From an uncultured Ruminococcus sp. (GTDB taxonomy: Bacteria > Bacillota > Clostridia > Lachnospirales > Lachnospiraceae), in NCBI GenBank assembly GCA_900066355.1, contig FMEL01000004.1, positions 1 to 47,500 of the forward strand: a stretch of 47,500 nt of DNA. The letters are read 5' to 3'. Shown in pieces: positions 7,188-15,021 of this stretch; the stretch's first letter is position 1, and every line of letters starts with the position of its first letter. The notes under the pieces are model-generated. The model was not told the DNA's origin. It saw nothing but the letters and a program-made list of their open reading frames with translations, and made no database searches. A program made the position numbers and the translations under genes.

Positions 7188-7262
7188 AGTGGACTTGTGA
7201 ACCAAGAAAAAGTGGACATTCAGGACAAAAAAGTGGACATTGGGAATATAAAAGTGGACATT
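7188..7262 (+). repeat. Short tandem repeat with a 21-bp period
   Basis: AGTGGACATT occurs at 7211, 7232 and 7253, exactly 21 bp apart, with a partial copy (AGTGGACTT) at 7188. In one frame it encodes repeated KVDI units (QEKVDIQDKKVDIGNIKVDI) before a stop. It lies between the membrane protein and pepT and could be the tail of a lost repeat-containing protein. Confidence 0.65.
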
Positions 7263-7297
7263 GAAATATAAATTCAAGAAAAAGAGGAGCAAAATAT

Positions 7298-8518
7298 ATG
7301 AAGGTACAGGAAAGACTGATCAGTTATGTGACAGTGCGGACACCGAGCAATGAAGAAAGTGAGACGGTTCCGTCTTCGATGTGTCAGTTTGATCTGGCAC
7401 GAAAGCTGGAAAAAGAAATGCAAGAACTCGGCCTGACAGAAGTAGTCCTTGATGACAAGTGTTATCTGTATGGAAAACTACCGGCGACGGAAGGAAAGGA
7501 AAATATCCCGGCGATTGGATTTATTGCACATATGGATACCGTATCTGATTTCTGCGATCACGAAATCCATCCGATAATTACAGAAAATTATGATGGTGGA
7601 GAGCTTACACTTGGGACAAGCGGTCTGATATTAAATCCGAAAGAATTTCCTCATCTTGCAGAATTGAAAGGTCGTACACTGATCGCCTCAGATGGAACAA
7701 CGATTCTGGGAGCAGATGACAAGGCAGGAATTGCCGAGATTCTGACTATGATTGAAAGAATCCAGACAGCAAAATTGCCGCACGGAACAATCTGCGTAGC
7801 ATTTACTCCGGATGAAGAAATCGGAATGGGAGCAGAGCATTTTGATTTAGAACAGTTTGGCGCAGAGTATGCATATACACTGGATGGGGATTCAGAGGGA
7901 GAAATTCAGTATGAGAATTTTAATGCATGCAAGGCAGAGTTTGAAATCAGAGGGTTTAATGTACATCCGGGCGAAGGCAAAGATACAATGATCAATGCCA
8001 GCCTGGTTGCAATGGAAATTAATAGTTGTCTGCCGTCTATGGAGACACCGAGAGGAACGGAAGATTATGAAGGATTTTATCATCTGATCAGTATGCAGGG
8101 CGAAGTTGGTGAAGCGAAGCTTAATTATATTGTGAGGGATCATGATAAAGCAGGGTTTGAGGAGAGAAAAAAGACACTACGTCTGATTGAGAAAAATTTA
8201 AATGAAAAGTGGGGCGAAGGTACGGTAACACTCAAGATCACCGATCAGTACCGCAATATGAAAGAAATCGTGGAAGAGCATATGCACCTGATAGATCATG
8301 CAAAGAAAGCATGCGAGACAGCAGGTGTAACGCCGCTTGTTCTTCCAATTCGTGGAGGTACAGATGGTTGCCAGTTGAGTTTTAAAGGACTGCCGTGTCC
8401 AAATCTCGGAACAGGAGGCCATGCTTTTCATGGACCTTATGAACACATCAGTGTAGAAGGAATGGAAAAGAGTGTGGAGATCCTTCTTGCATTGATTAAA
8501 GAATATACAGAAGAATAA
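7298..8518 (+). CDS. pepT: Peptidase T (tripeptide aminopeptidase)
   Basis: This 406-residue cytosolic zinc peptidase of the M20B family removes N-terminal residues from tripeptides. Metal and catalytic motifs are present: AHMDTV (H78, D80), the GADDKAG bridge aspartates near 140-141, PDEEIG with catalytic E173 and ligand E174, D196 in LDGD, and a C-terminal GTGGHAFHGPYEH with the last metal histidine. Length is normal for PepT. GAGGAG lies 9 nt before the ATG. It is followed by a strong terminator shared with the convergent repair gene. Confidence 0.95.
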   Translation: MKVQERLISYVTVRTPSNEESETVPSSMCQFDLARKLEKEMQELGLTEVVLDDKCYLYGKLPATEGKENIPAIGFIAHMDTVSDFCDHEIHPIITENYDGGELTLGTSGLILNPKEFPHLAELKGRTLIASDGTTILGADDKAGIAEILTMIERIQTAKLPHGTICVAFTPDEEIGMGAEHFDLEQFGAEYAYTLDGDSEGEIQYENFNACKAEFEIRGFNVHPGEGKDTMINASLVAMEINSCLPSMETPRGTEDYEGFYHLISMQGEVGEAKLNYIVRDHDKAGFEERKKTLRLIEKNLNEKWGEGTVTLKITDQYRNMKEIVEEHMHLIDHAKKACETAGVTPLVLPIRGGTDGCQLSFKGLPCPNLGTGGHAFHGPYEHISVEGMEKSVEILLALIKEYTEE

Positions 8519-8530
8519 TTTATAAACCGG

Positions 8531-8561
8531 TGCCGGGCATAATGCCCGGCATTAACTTTTT
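8531..8561. terminator. Terminator after pepT
   Basis: TGCCGGGCAT (8531-8540) and ATGCCCGGCA (8542-8551) are a perfect inverted repeat with an almost absent loop, followed by TTAACTTTTT. It ends pepT and sits against the 3' end of the convergent gene. Confidence 0.85.
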
Positions 8562-9325
8562 CAGGGCTTAAATTCCACTGCATGTTTCCTTTTCCAGAGT
8601 GGAAAAAGATTTCTCTGGCAGATATAATTCCTGCGCTGTTCAATGCTGATCGCATGAAAGAAGGTCTTCCACATATCTGTATATTCATCTTCATAGGATT
8701 CTGTCTGGCGCAGAGTTTCGAATTCTTCGTCTGTCAGGTAACGCAGATAGTTTTCGCCGTCTTTTACGTGCACACAGGCCGTCTTGCGGTTATCATCAAT
8801 GATCATCCAGTGTTCGGAGGGCATACGGTCTGAGAAATGGTTTCCGACCAACATGATCACATCGTTTTGGGGCTCCAGATGACTGACATAAACTTTAGAA
8901 TCCAGACTCTGAAAACGGGCAAATTCGCGGAAATGGTGTGCCTCATTCGATACTCTGCGGCGAATTTCCAGGAGTTTCATGACATGTGGATTGGTATATT
9001 GTCCAAGTACGGTGCTTCCGACTGCAAAACCCACACGCAAAAAGTTATAGATTACCTGCAGAGAGTCCTCATCTGCACACAAAGTGGCATAGTAAACATT
9101 CAGGTATGCTTCCTCGGAAATGCTTCTGCGGATGGAACGGATTACTTTTTCTGCTCTGGAGGCGTCTCCATCTATATGAATGTATTCATCAAATAATGTC
9201 TGCTGAAATACAGGTTCTTTTTTTAGCTGAATCTGGTTATGGCCGATCCGCAGAGCCTCCGACCATGCGTCGTAAATACAGGTCATGATGTCTGTCAGGC
9301 GGTCTTCGCAAGTGTATACTTTCAT
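8561..9325 (-). CDS. TIGR03915-type putative DNA repair protein
   Basis: This 254-residue protein fits the TIGR03915 (SAM_7_link, DUF4130-containing) family: start VYTCEDRLTDIMTCIYDAW, central LRVGFAVGSTVLGQYTNPHV, and the typical EARHFREFxRF-type block, here EAHHFREFARFQ. In many relatives this domain is fused to a uracil-DNA glycosylase-like domain; here the protein ends without it. It is encoded 4 nt downstream of the partner radical SAM gene on the same strand. The pair is predicted to act in DNA metabolism or repair, but the chemistry is not established. SOS boxes upstream of the partner support a repair role. Confidence 0.85.
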   Translation of the reverse strand: MKVYTCEDRLTDIMTCIYDAWSEALRIGHNQIQLKKEPVFQQTLFDEYIHIDGDASRAEKVIRSIRRSISEEAYLNVYYATLCADEDSLQVIYNFLRVGFAVGSTVLGQYTNPHVMKLLEIRRRVSNEAHHFREFARFQSLDSKVYVSHLEPQNDVIMLVGNHFSDRMPSEHWMIIDDNRKTACVHVKDGENYLRYLTDEEFETLRQTESYEDEYTDMWKTFFHAISIEQRRNYICQRNLFPLWKRKHAVEFKP

Positions 9326-9329
9326 ATGT

Positions 9330-10874
9330 TTATCCTATTCCGAAATCGGCAAGGGTCATCTGAGAGTATGTCTCATTGGCATGCTGCATTTTCCAGAGAG
9401 CCTTCGTATCAACATGAATTAATTGTCTGGTAATATAAGCCTCTTCGATGGGGGTATGATACATCTGCTTTCCTCCACAGGTAATAAAATAGTGTGCGCG
9501 TTTCAGTACGACACCCATTTTTTTCAGACTTTCGAAGGTTAAGCGTCCGTATTTCCGGGCATAGGTGATGCGGCTGGCTGATTTGGGACCGATACCGGGA
9601 ACACGAAGTAAGGTGGCATAAGAGGCCGTTTCTACTTCTACCGGAAAATGTTCCAGATGGCGCAATGCCCAGTCACACTTTGGATCCAGCAGTTCATTAA
9701 AGTTTGGCTGAGATTCAGATAACAGTTCCGTTGCCTGAAAACCATAGAAACGAAGAAGCCAGTCTGCCTGATACAGGCGATGCTCACGCAGAAGCGGTGG
9801 AGGTGTTCCGGGCTGAGGCAGGTTGGTATCGTCATTTAGTGGAATATAAGCGGAGTAAAAAACTCGTTTCAGATCGAATCCCTGATATAATGCCTGTGTC
9901 GTTTGCAGCAGGGTATAGTCACTCTCTCCGGTAGCACCGATGATCATCTGGGTGCTTTGTCCTGCCGGTGCGAAGCTGCGCCTCAGATCTGACATGTCGA
10001 GAGGAGCCAGCTGACAGGCATTTTCCCAGGTCAGAGCATGTTTGCAGAGTTTGTTTTCACCTGGAAAGGAAGAGGTTTTTTGAAGATTCTTTTCTGAGTG
10101 AAAACTGCCATGGAGTCGTGCATCTGTATTTTGCGCATTAAGTTTTTCTTTGAATTTATTCTTGGAATTATCCGAAAAGATACTATGGTTTAAAAACTGA
10201 TTTCCACGGCTTCGTTCCATGTATGCAGACTTTCCGATCGCCATCCGGTGAGATGCAATCGTACTCTGTACTTTCCCCATAGGATTTAAGATGTTCTGCA
10301 TGGTTTTATTTGGTGCCAGTGAACGCAGAGCATCCTCAGTAGGAAGTTCCAGATTTACACTGATACGGTCGGCCAGATAACCGGCTGCGGCAAGCAGCTC
10401 ATCTGATGCGCCGGGAATTGTTTTGACGTGGATATAGCCATTAAAATGGTACTTCGTGCGGAGAAGCAGCAGCGTCTCGCACATTTTTTCCATAGTATAG
10501 GTAGGATTGCGCAGGACACCGGAACTCAGGAACAGCCCTTCGATATAGTTTCTTTTGTAAAATTCAACGGTCAGTTCACAAATCTCCTGAGGTGTAAAAG
10601 TGGCGCGCTTTACATCATTGCCGGATCTGTTGATACAATATTTGCAATCATAGGCACAATGATTTGTCATCAGGATCTTGAGAAGGGAGATACATCTTCC
10701 GTCTGCAGCAAAACTATGACAGATGCCGCATGCTTCTGCATTGCCGAGCTCTCCTTTCTTTCCCCGGCGGCTGGAACCGCTTGAAGTACATGCAACATCA
10801 TATTTTGCCGCGTCTGCAAGAATCTGTAGTTTCTCCTGTGTGGTGTAGTTTTCATTTACAATTGCGGTGGTCAT
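9330..10874 (-). CDS. TIGR03916-type DNA modification/repair radical SAM protein
   Basis: This is a 514-residue radical SAM protein of the rSAM_link_UDG (TIGR03916) type. The cluster motif is C73, C77, C80 (HCAYDCKYC), with additional early cysteines in EACGIC. A helix-hairpin-helix DNA-binding motif lies near the C-terminus (LLRVPGIGPKSASRI). About 90 residues (roughly 210-298), rich in Ser, Asn, Lys and His, interrupt the catalytic domain before FAPAGQSTQMI; as far as I recall relatives lack such a long insert. I chose ATG 10874; the longer frame to 10940 runs through the promoter and LexA boxes. It is followed by its TIGR03915 partner. LexA-controlled expression is likely. Confidence 0.88.
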   Translation of the reverse strand: MTTAIVNENYTTQEKLQILADAAKYDVACTSSGSSRRGKKGELGNAEACGICHSFAADGRCISLLKILMTNHCAYDCKYCINRSGNDVKRATFTPQEICELTVEFYKRNYIEGLFLSSGVLRNPTYTMEKMCETLLLLRTKYHFNGYIHVKTIPGASDELLAAAGYLADRISVNLELPTEDALRSLAPNKTMQNILNPMGKVQSTIASHRMAIGKSAYMERSRGNQFLNHSIFSDNSKNKFKEKLNAQNTDARLHGSFHSEKNLQKTSSFPGENKLCKHALTWENACQLAPLDMSDLRRSFAPAGQSTQMIIGATGESDYTLLQTTQALYQGFDLKRVFYSAYIPLNDDTNLPQPGTPPPLLREHRLYQADWLLRFYGFQATELLSESQPNFNELLDPKCDWALRHLEHFPVEVETASYATLLRVPGIGPKSASRITYARKYGRLTFESLKKMGVVLKRAHYFITCGGKQMYHTPIEEAYITRQLIHVDTKALWKMQHANETYSQMTLADFGIG

Positions 10875-10880
10875 ATTTGT

Positions 10881-10931
10881 ATTATACAAACATCTGTTCG
10901 AAAATGCAAGAGAAAATAGAACAAATGTTTG
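10881..10931 (-). promoter_or_regulatory. LexA-controlled promoter with two SOS boxes
   Basis: On the minus strand CGAACAGATGTTTG (10900-10887) matches the Gram-positive LexA consensus CGAACRNRYGTTYG at all positions. A second site, which on the plus strand reads AGAACAAATGTTTG (10918-10931), matches at 13 of 14. TATAAT (10886-10881) abuts the first box, so bound LexA would block the -10 region. The start codon is at 10874. Only a weak -35 (TTGCAT) is visible at the right distance. Confidence 0.85.
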
Positions 10932-10975
10932 CAAAACCATATGATCTTATTACAAAATGGCCTGTATAGTCAGTT

Positions 10976-11758
10976 TTACGGATTGATAATAAAGCGTTCC
11001 ACGCGATCCATTGTAGTTTTTAGGATGGAGAGATCGGTCTGTACATCGCCGGTTTCCAGAGAATGGTTGGCATTTTTGGCGAGAAAAAGAGGAACTTCTT
11101 TTTGCGCTGCGAGTGCCTGAACAGAATCTGTTTCGGCCCATGGATCGGCAGTGCCGTGAAAGGCGATACTTCCCTGCAGTGGAAATGAAAAAGTTTCTGC
11201 CAGTGGAGTAAACAGGATACTTTTTACCTTTAAATTATGTCTGAAAGCATAGGCAGAAGATATGGCTGTGCCAATGCTTTTGGAAATAAAAAGAATGCTG
11301 CCATAGGAACTCCAGTCAATGTCGTGCAGAAGCTGTTCTGTCTGTTCATATGCAAGTTCAAATGCCTGTTTCATTTTGGCAGAATCGCCCTTGATGTTTT
11401 CAGGGAGCGCGCCATAAGATACGGTCTGAATATGATAGCCGTGTTTTTTTACAAGACGGGTTGTGTAATAAAGAAGTGGTTTGTCAGCAGTATATCCGAT
11501 GCCGGGAAAAATAACAGCCAGTTTTGGCGCATTTTTGTCTGCTCCGGCAGTGTATGCGGAAGCTTTGTCATAGAGCATCTGCTCATGAAGTTTTTCCTGA
11601 AGGTCCTTTAAAGTGGTGGAAGTCATACAGAGATCTGACGGAAGGTAATCATAATCTGTGATGACACCGTTTTCTTCCGCAGAATAAACAATGTGTGAAG
11701 CACCCATGAGCTCCATATCTTCTTCAATATCTGAAAGTAATTCTTCGTATGTTTTCAT
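10976..11758 (-). CDS. Alpha/beta hydrolase family protein
   Basis: This 260-residue protein has the alpha/beta hydrolase fold elements: AVIFPGIGY as the oxyanion-region strand, a nucleophile elbow FISKSIGTA (Ser in SKSIG), an acid in FHGTADPWAE, and a histidine in NANHSLE. It has no signal peptide, so it is cytosolic. The N-terminal ~90 residues are not typical of the fold and are unassigned. I chose ATG 11758, preceded by AAAGGA. The substrate cannot be inferred; esterase or lipase-like activity is possible. Confidence 0.75.
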   Translation of the reverse strand: MKTYEELLSDIEEDMELMGASHIVYSAEENGVITDYDYLPSDLCMTSTTLKDLQEKLHEQMLYDKASAYTAGADKNAPKLAVIFPGIGYTADKPLLYYTTRLVKKHGYHIQTVSYGALPENIKGDSAKMKQAFELAYEQTEQLLHDIDWSSYGSILFISKSIGTAISSAYAFRHNLKVKSILFTPLAETFSFPLQGSIAFHGTADPWAETDSVQALAAQKEVPLFLAKNANHSLETGDVQTDLSILKTTMDRVERFIINP

Positions 11759-11790
11759 TATGATCAAATCCTTTTTATAGTAGTGTAGGG

Positions 11791-11932
11791 GAACTATTCA
11801 GCAGATAGCATCCCGCGAGGTGTTTTGGCATGTTTTTTGCCAAAATCCCGAGACATACAAGACAAAATGCCATCACCGAAGGTGATATGGAATGCATTTT
11901 GGCTCGTAACTGTGAGGGCACTGAACAGTTAC
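11791..11932. repeat. Structured MITE-like repeat, copy 1
   Basis: The element begins with AACTATTCAG and ends with CTGAACAGTT, a 9-of-10 terminal inverted repeat. It contains two nested palindromes: TTTTGGCA/TGCCAAAA near 11822-11847 and an AAAATGC...GCATTTT pair around ATCACC/GGTGAT. Related sequence occurs at 16901-17050. No coding capacity is seen. It probably represents a non-mobile miniature repeat family, dispersed in the genome. The rest of the 11768-12137 gap is AT-rich and likely holds the promoter of the next gene. Confidence 0.65.
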
Positions 11933-12137
11933 GATGTAGGATAAAAAACAAGATAATTATGACATGTTTTAGCGGAGGTGGCAAGAAAATCCGTTATTGC
12001 TCATAATAGCAATTGAGGGATTCGTCATTACAAAAGTATAAGTCAAGACAAGAGAGTGTGCATAACGATATTGCCCGTTTACTCTTGTGATGGTATCATA
12101 AAATATAAATAATAAATATTTTCAGAGGAGAACTCAG

Positions 12138-12557
12138 ATGGCAATATCACAGGATGAGACATTAAAAGGAAATGAAAAAATAGAAGAAGCAATTCTGGGA
12201 TTACAAAAAGAAACTTCGCAGGAAATGCTGGCGCATGTACTTACGGTTATCCGCCGGAGAATGAACGAAAACGGACAGGTGATCGTTGCTGTGGAGATGA
12301 ATCCCGGAAATACTCAGATGGCAGTAAAAAGTGTCCGGACTGAAGATGGAAAGTGTTGGTGGTATGCGTTTACCAGTTTTGATGAGGAGATGAAAGGCCC
12401 GGAATCGGTAAAATCCACTTTTCTGACAGATATAGGGAAATTGTTTGATGCAGTAATGACTGTTCCGGAAATCGAGGGTGTGATTCTGAATCCGTGGAAT
12501 CGTACGATCATGCTTGATAAGCAACTGATCCGAATCATTAAACCAGAAAACAAGTAA
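12138..12557 (+). CDS. SseB-like protein
   Basis: This 139-residue soluble protein resembles the SseB N-terminal domain family, with the typical ending GVILNPWNRTIMLDKQLIRI and the AFTSFDEE segment. The family is widespread in Firmicutes and has no settled biochemical function. It starts with ATG after AGAGGAGA. The next gene follows after 37 nt in the same direction, so they may be co-transcribed. Confidence 0.75.
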   Translation: MAISQDETLKGNEKIEEAILGLQKETSQEMLAHVLTVIRRRMNENGQVIVAVEMNPGNTQMAVKSVRTEDGKCWWYAFTSFDEEMKGPESVKSTFLTDIGKLFDAVMTVPEIEGVILNPWNRTIMLDKQLIRIIKPENK

Positions 12558-12594
12558 GAATTAAGAAAATCATAAAAGGTGAGAGGCACTGTGT

Positions 12595-13466
12595 ATGACA
12601 AAGAAAGAAGAAATACTTGCATATTGCATAAAAGAAAGCAGGAAACTGACAGCAAAAGATATTCTCAGTGCTTTATATCCGGGGAAACCTCAGCCGTATA
12701 TTAATACACAGATTAATGAATTGATAGCAGAGAGAAAACTGATCCGGGAAGAGACTAGACCTTATACGGTGCATGTTCCGGCGCTGGGTGAAGAAATATG
12801 GGAGATTGTAGACCACTCGAGGCGGGGGAGAAGTGAGATCAGTACATCAGGGGAACACAAAGCGAGAGAAGCAAAAAGAGCGGATGTTCCCAGCCCATGT
12901 ACAGAGGAAGTGGAAAAATATCTGTCAGGATGGAATGAACTGGAAACTATACTTTGCAGGAACGGGCGCTGAATAAGCTTTTCTTTCAGACGTATCCACA
13001 CAACACAGAAATCGAAGATGTTCTGGTAAAAGTTTCCGTGCTGAATGATTTTTACAGCACGCAGATATTCTCGGTATATCCGGTCGCAAAACATATTTTA
13101 AATTTACATATAGATGAACGACTGGCAGCAGGAGATGTTACACTGGTAAATGAGATTGCATCAGTAACAATGGAAAGTGGTGTGGAGAAACACTTCTATT
13201 CCTTTGCAACAAAATACTGTAGTCATCATCAGCCGGAAAAATATGCGATTTTTGACAGCTATGTGGAGAAAGTACTTAAGTATTTTCGAAATGTGGACGG
13301 ATTCAGTGAATTTTCGGATTTCGAACTCAAAGATTATGCAATATTCAGCAGAGTGCTGGACGATTTTCGCGAATTTTATGATCTTAAACAATATGATTTA
13401 AAGCATCTGGATCGTTATTTATGGCAGCTTGGCAAGGATAAATTTCCGAAAAAATATTATAAGTAG
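12595..13466 (+). pseudogene. Frameshifted gene: winged-helix N-terminal part plus conserved C-terminal domain
   Basis: Two overlapping frames look like one gene. The first (12595-12972) encodes a winged-helix-like start (LTAKDILSALYPG... NTQINELIAERKLIR) and reaches YLSGWNELE, then runs into CRNGR and a stop. The second (to 13466) gives GNYTLQERALNKLFFQTYP and continues to GKDKFPKKYYK, with no good start of its own. Restoring one A in the run at 12943-12946 would join ELE to NYTLQE and make a protein of about 290 residues. The function of the C-terminal part is unknown to me. A real mutation, a sequencing error or programmed frameshifting are all possible. Confidence 0.65.
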
Positions 13467-13470
13467 AAAC

Positions 13471-13560
13471 GAAAGTATTTCCACTGCTTTTTTATAAAAA
13501 TAAAACTGCGCCATAGCCTTGGTAAGCCATTGCGCAGTGATTTTGTTCAAGCAGATTTTA
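13471..13560. repeat. Dispersed hairpin repeat, copy 2
   Basis: This is the second copy of the element at 5-94, in the same direction, with the stem ACTGCGC (13505-13511)/GCGCAGT (13532-13538). Here the outer stem has one more A-T pair than in copy 1. It lies directly after the frameshifted gene and before a secreted protein gene, 13.5 kb from copy 1. Confidence 0.75.
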
Positions 13561-13632
13561 TAGATGCAATAGAGGAGAACCAGGAGTATAATAAAGGCAT
13601 AATCAGATTTAACGCAAAGGAGAAGAGCGTGT

Positions 13633-14946
13633 ATGAAAAAGAAACCTATTACCGTATCATCCATCCTGAGCAGATTTCTAATTTTTGCAATAGCATTTCT
13701 GATCATAGGATGTTTCGCCGGAGTATCACCGGTAAAGGCCGACTTCGAACAAAAGATACAATTGAACCGCTGCTATGCCAACGGCAGTGAAATCAACATT
13801 GAATCCTATGTTCAGGGAAGCCAGTATGATTATGTACAGATTTATCGTGCGGACAGAGACCCGTCGCAGGGAGGTACCTTTGTACTTTTAGATCAGATGC
13901 TTATCTCAACCAATTACTGGTATTCGGATTCTTATGGAGGAAAGTACTGGTATACATCAGGGGATAATGACAAAATAACCTGCTATTCTCATTCTTGCAG
14001 TGTAGATGAAGATGTTGTTTTTGTGGATTCTACTGTAGAGGCAGGACACAGCTATTACTACAAGCTTGTAATGCGGAGCGACTGGGAAGATTCATGGCCT
14101 GCGATCAGCTCCAATGTTGTTTCTGCAACAGTCAAATTATCCGCTCCGGTAGTGACAAGATGCCATTCTTATAACAACAAAAATGTTAAACTTTGTTGGA
14201 GCTGCACTCCAAAAGCCAAAGGTTACCAGATATACAAATACACTGGAAAAAAATGGAAACGAATAAAGACAATTAACAAAAAATCGACTCTCGCTTATAC
14301 AGATAAAAAAGTAAAAGCAGGAAAAACCTACAAGTATAAAATTCGTTCATACAGCATTGTATCCGGGAAAAAGATTTACAGCAGCTTTAGCTCTGTTCGT
14401 AAGGTATCACTGAAACGTCCTACTGTGCGTGGAAATTACAAGGCCAACAGTGTCTATGGCCCTTCGCTGAATTCCAGCCAGCTTATGCAGGTTCGAAGAG
14501 TTGTTCAGAGCTTCAAGACCAATTATATCCGAAAGGGAATGAGCGAGTATGATAAGGCTCTTGCAGCTTTCTTTTATCTGAGAAGCAACTGCAGTTATGC
14601 GAGACGTGGCTGGCAGTACAATAATGCCAATAATGCATGGGGAGCCCTCGTTTACAACGAAGCTCAGTGTTCAGGTTTTGCCAGAGCCATGAAAGCGCTC
14701 TGTGATGGAGTCGGAGTCAAGTGCAAATATGTACATGCAAATTCCAAAGCTGTTAATCCGAGTCATCAGTGGAATGAGATCCGCATTAATGGCAAGTGGT
14801 ATATTGTGGATGCCCAGAGTGGATTTTTCCTTGCCGGATCGAACACCTGGAAAAATATGATGGGTATGCGTTGGAATACGAAAGGTCTTCCTAAATGCAG
14901 CGCCAGTGATCACAAAAAATTTGGATTTTATGGCAGTATTGTATAA
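13633..14946 (+). CDS. Secreted transglutaminase-like (cysteine protease-fold) protein
   Basis: This 437-residue exported protein has an N-terminal signal (residues 1-36, cleavage likely after VKA; IIGC at 24-27 could also act as a lipobox). A beta-rich, fibronectin-like middle spans about 40-260. The C-terminal transglutaminase-like domain has the triad Cys346 (AQCSGFA), His378 (SHQWNEI) and Asp393 (WYIVDAQ). Such domains may cleave or crosslink proteins at the cell surface; the substrate is unknown. The charged, Lys- and Tyr-rich middle (about 190-260) may bind the wall. A strong terminator follows at 14970. Confidence 0.85.
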   Translation: MKKKPITVSSILSRFLIFAIAFLIIGCFAGVSPVKADFEQKIQLNRCYANGSEINIESYVQGSQYDYVQIYRADRDPSQGGTFVLLDQMLISTNYWYSDSYGGKYWYTSGDNDKITCYSHSCSVDEDVVFVDSTVEAGHSYYYKLVMRSDWEDSWPAISSNVVSATVKLSAPVVTRCHSYNNKNVKLCWSCTPKAKGYQIYKYTGKKWKRIKTINKKSTLAYTDKKVKAGKTYKYKIRSYSIVSGKKIYSSFSSVRKVSLKRPTVRGNYKANSVYGPSLNSSQLMQVRRVVQSFKTNYIRKGMSEYDKALAAFFYLRSNCSYARRGWQYNNANNAWGALVYNEAQCSGFARAMKALCDGVGVKCKYVHANSKAVNPSHQWNEIRINGKWYIVDAQSGFFLAGSNTWKNMMGMRWNTKGLPKCSASDHKKFGFYGSIV

Positions 14947-14969
14947 TAATGTTTGAAATAACATAAGAG

Positions 14970-15012
14970 AAGCCTCCGCTTAAATCTTGCGATTTTGAAG
15001 CGGAGGCTTTAT
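14970..15012. terminator. Bidirectional terminator
   Basis: AAGCCTCCGCTT (14970-14981) and AAGCGGAGGCTT (14998-15009) form a perfect 12-bp stem. It separates the convergent transglutaminase-like gene and the NifX-FKBP gene. Confidence 0.9.
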
Positions 15013-15021
15013 TTTACATAT

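Noticed and set aside
7188..7262. CRISPR-like array
   Set aside because: The unit is only 21 bp with about 10 conserved bases, no spacers of constant length, and no cas genes.
5..13560. A composite transposon or conjugative element bounded by the two direct repeats
   Set aside because: The interval contains housekeeping-type genes such as pepT and has no transposase or integrase; the repeats are better seen as dispersed copies.
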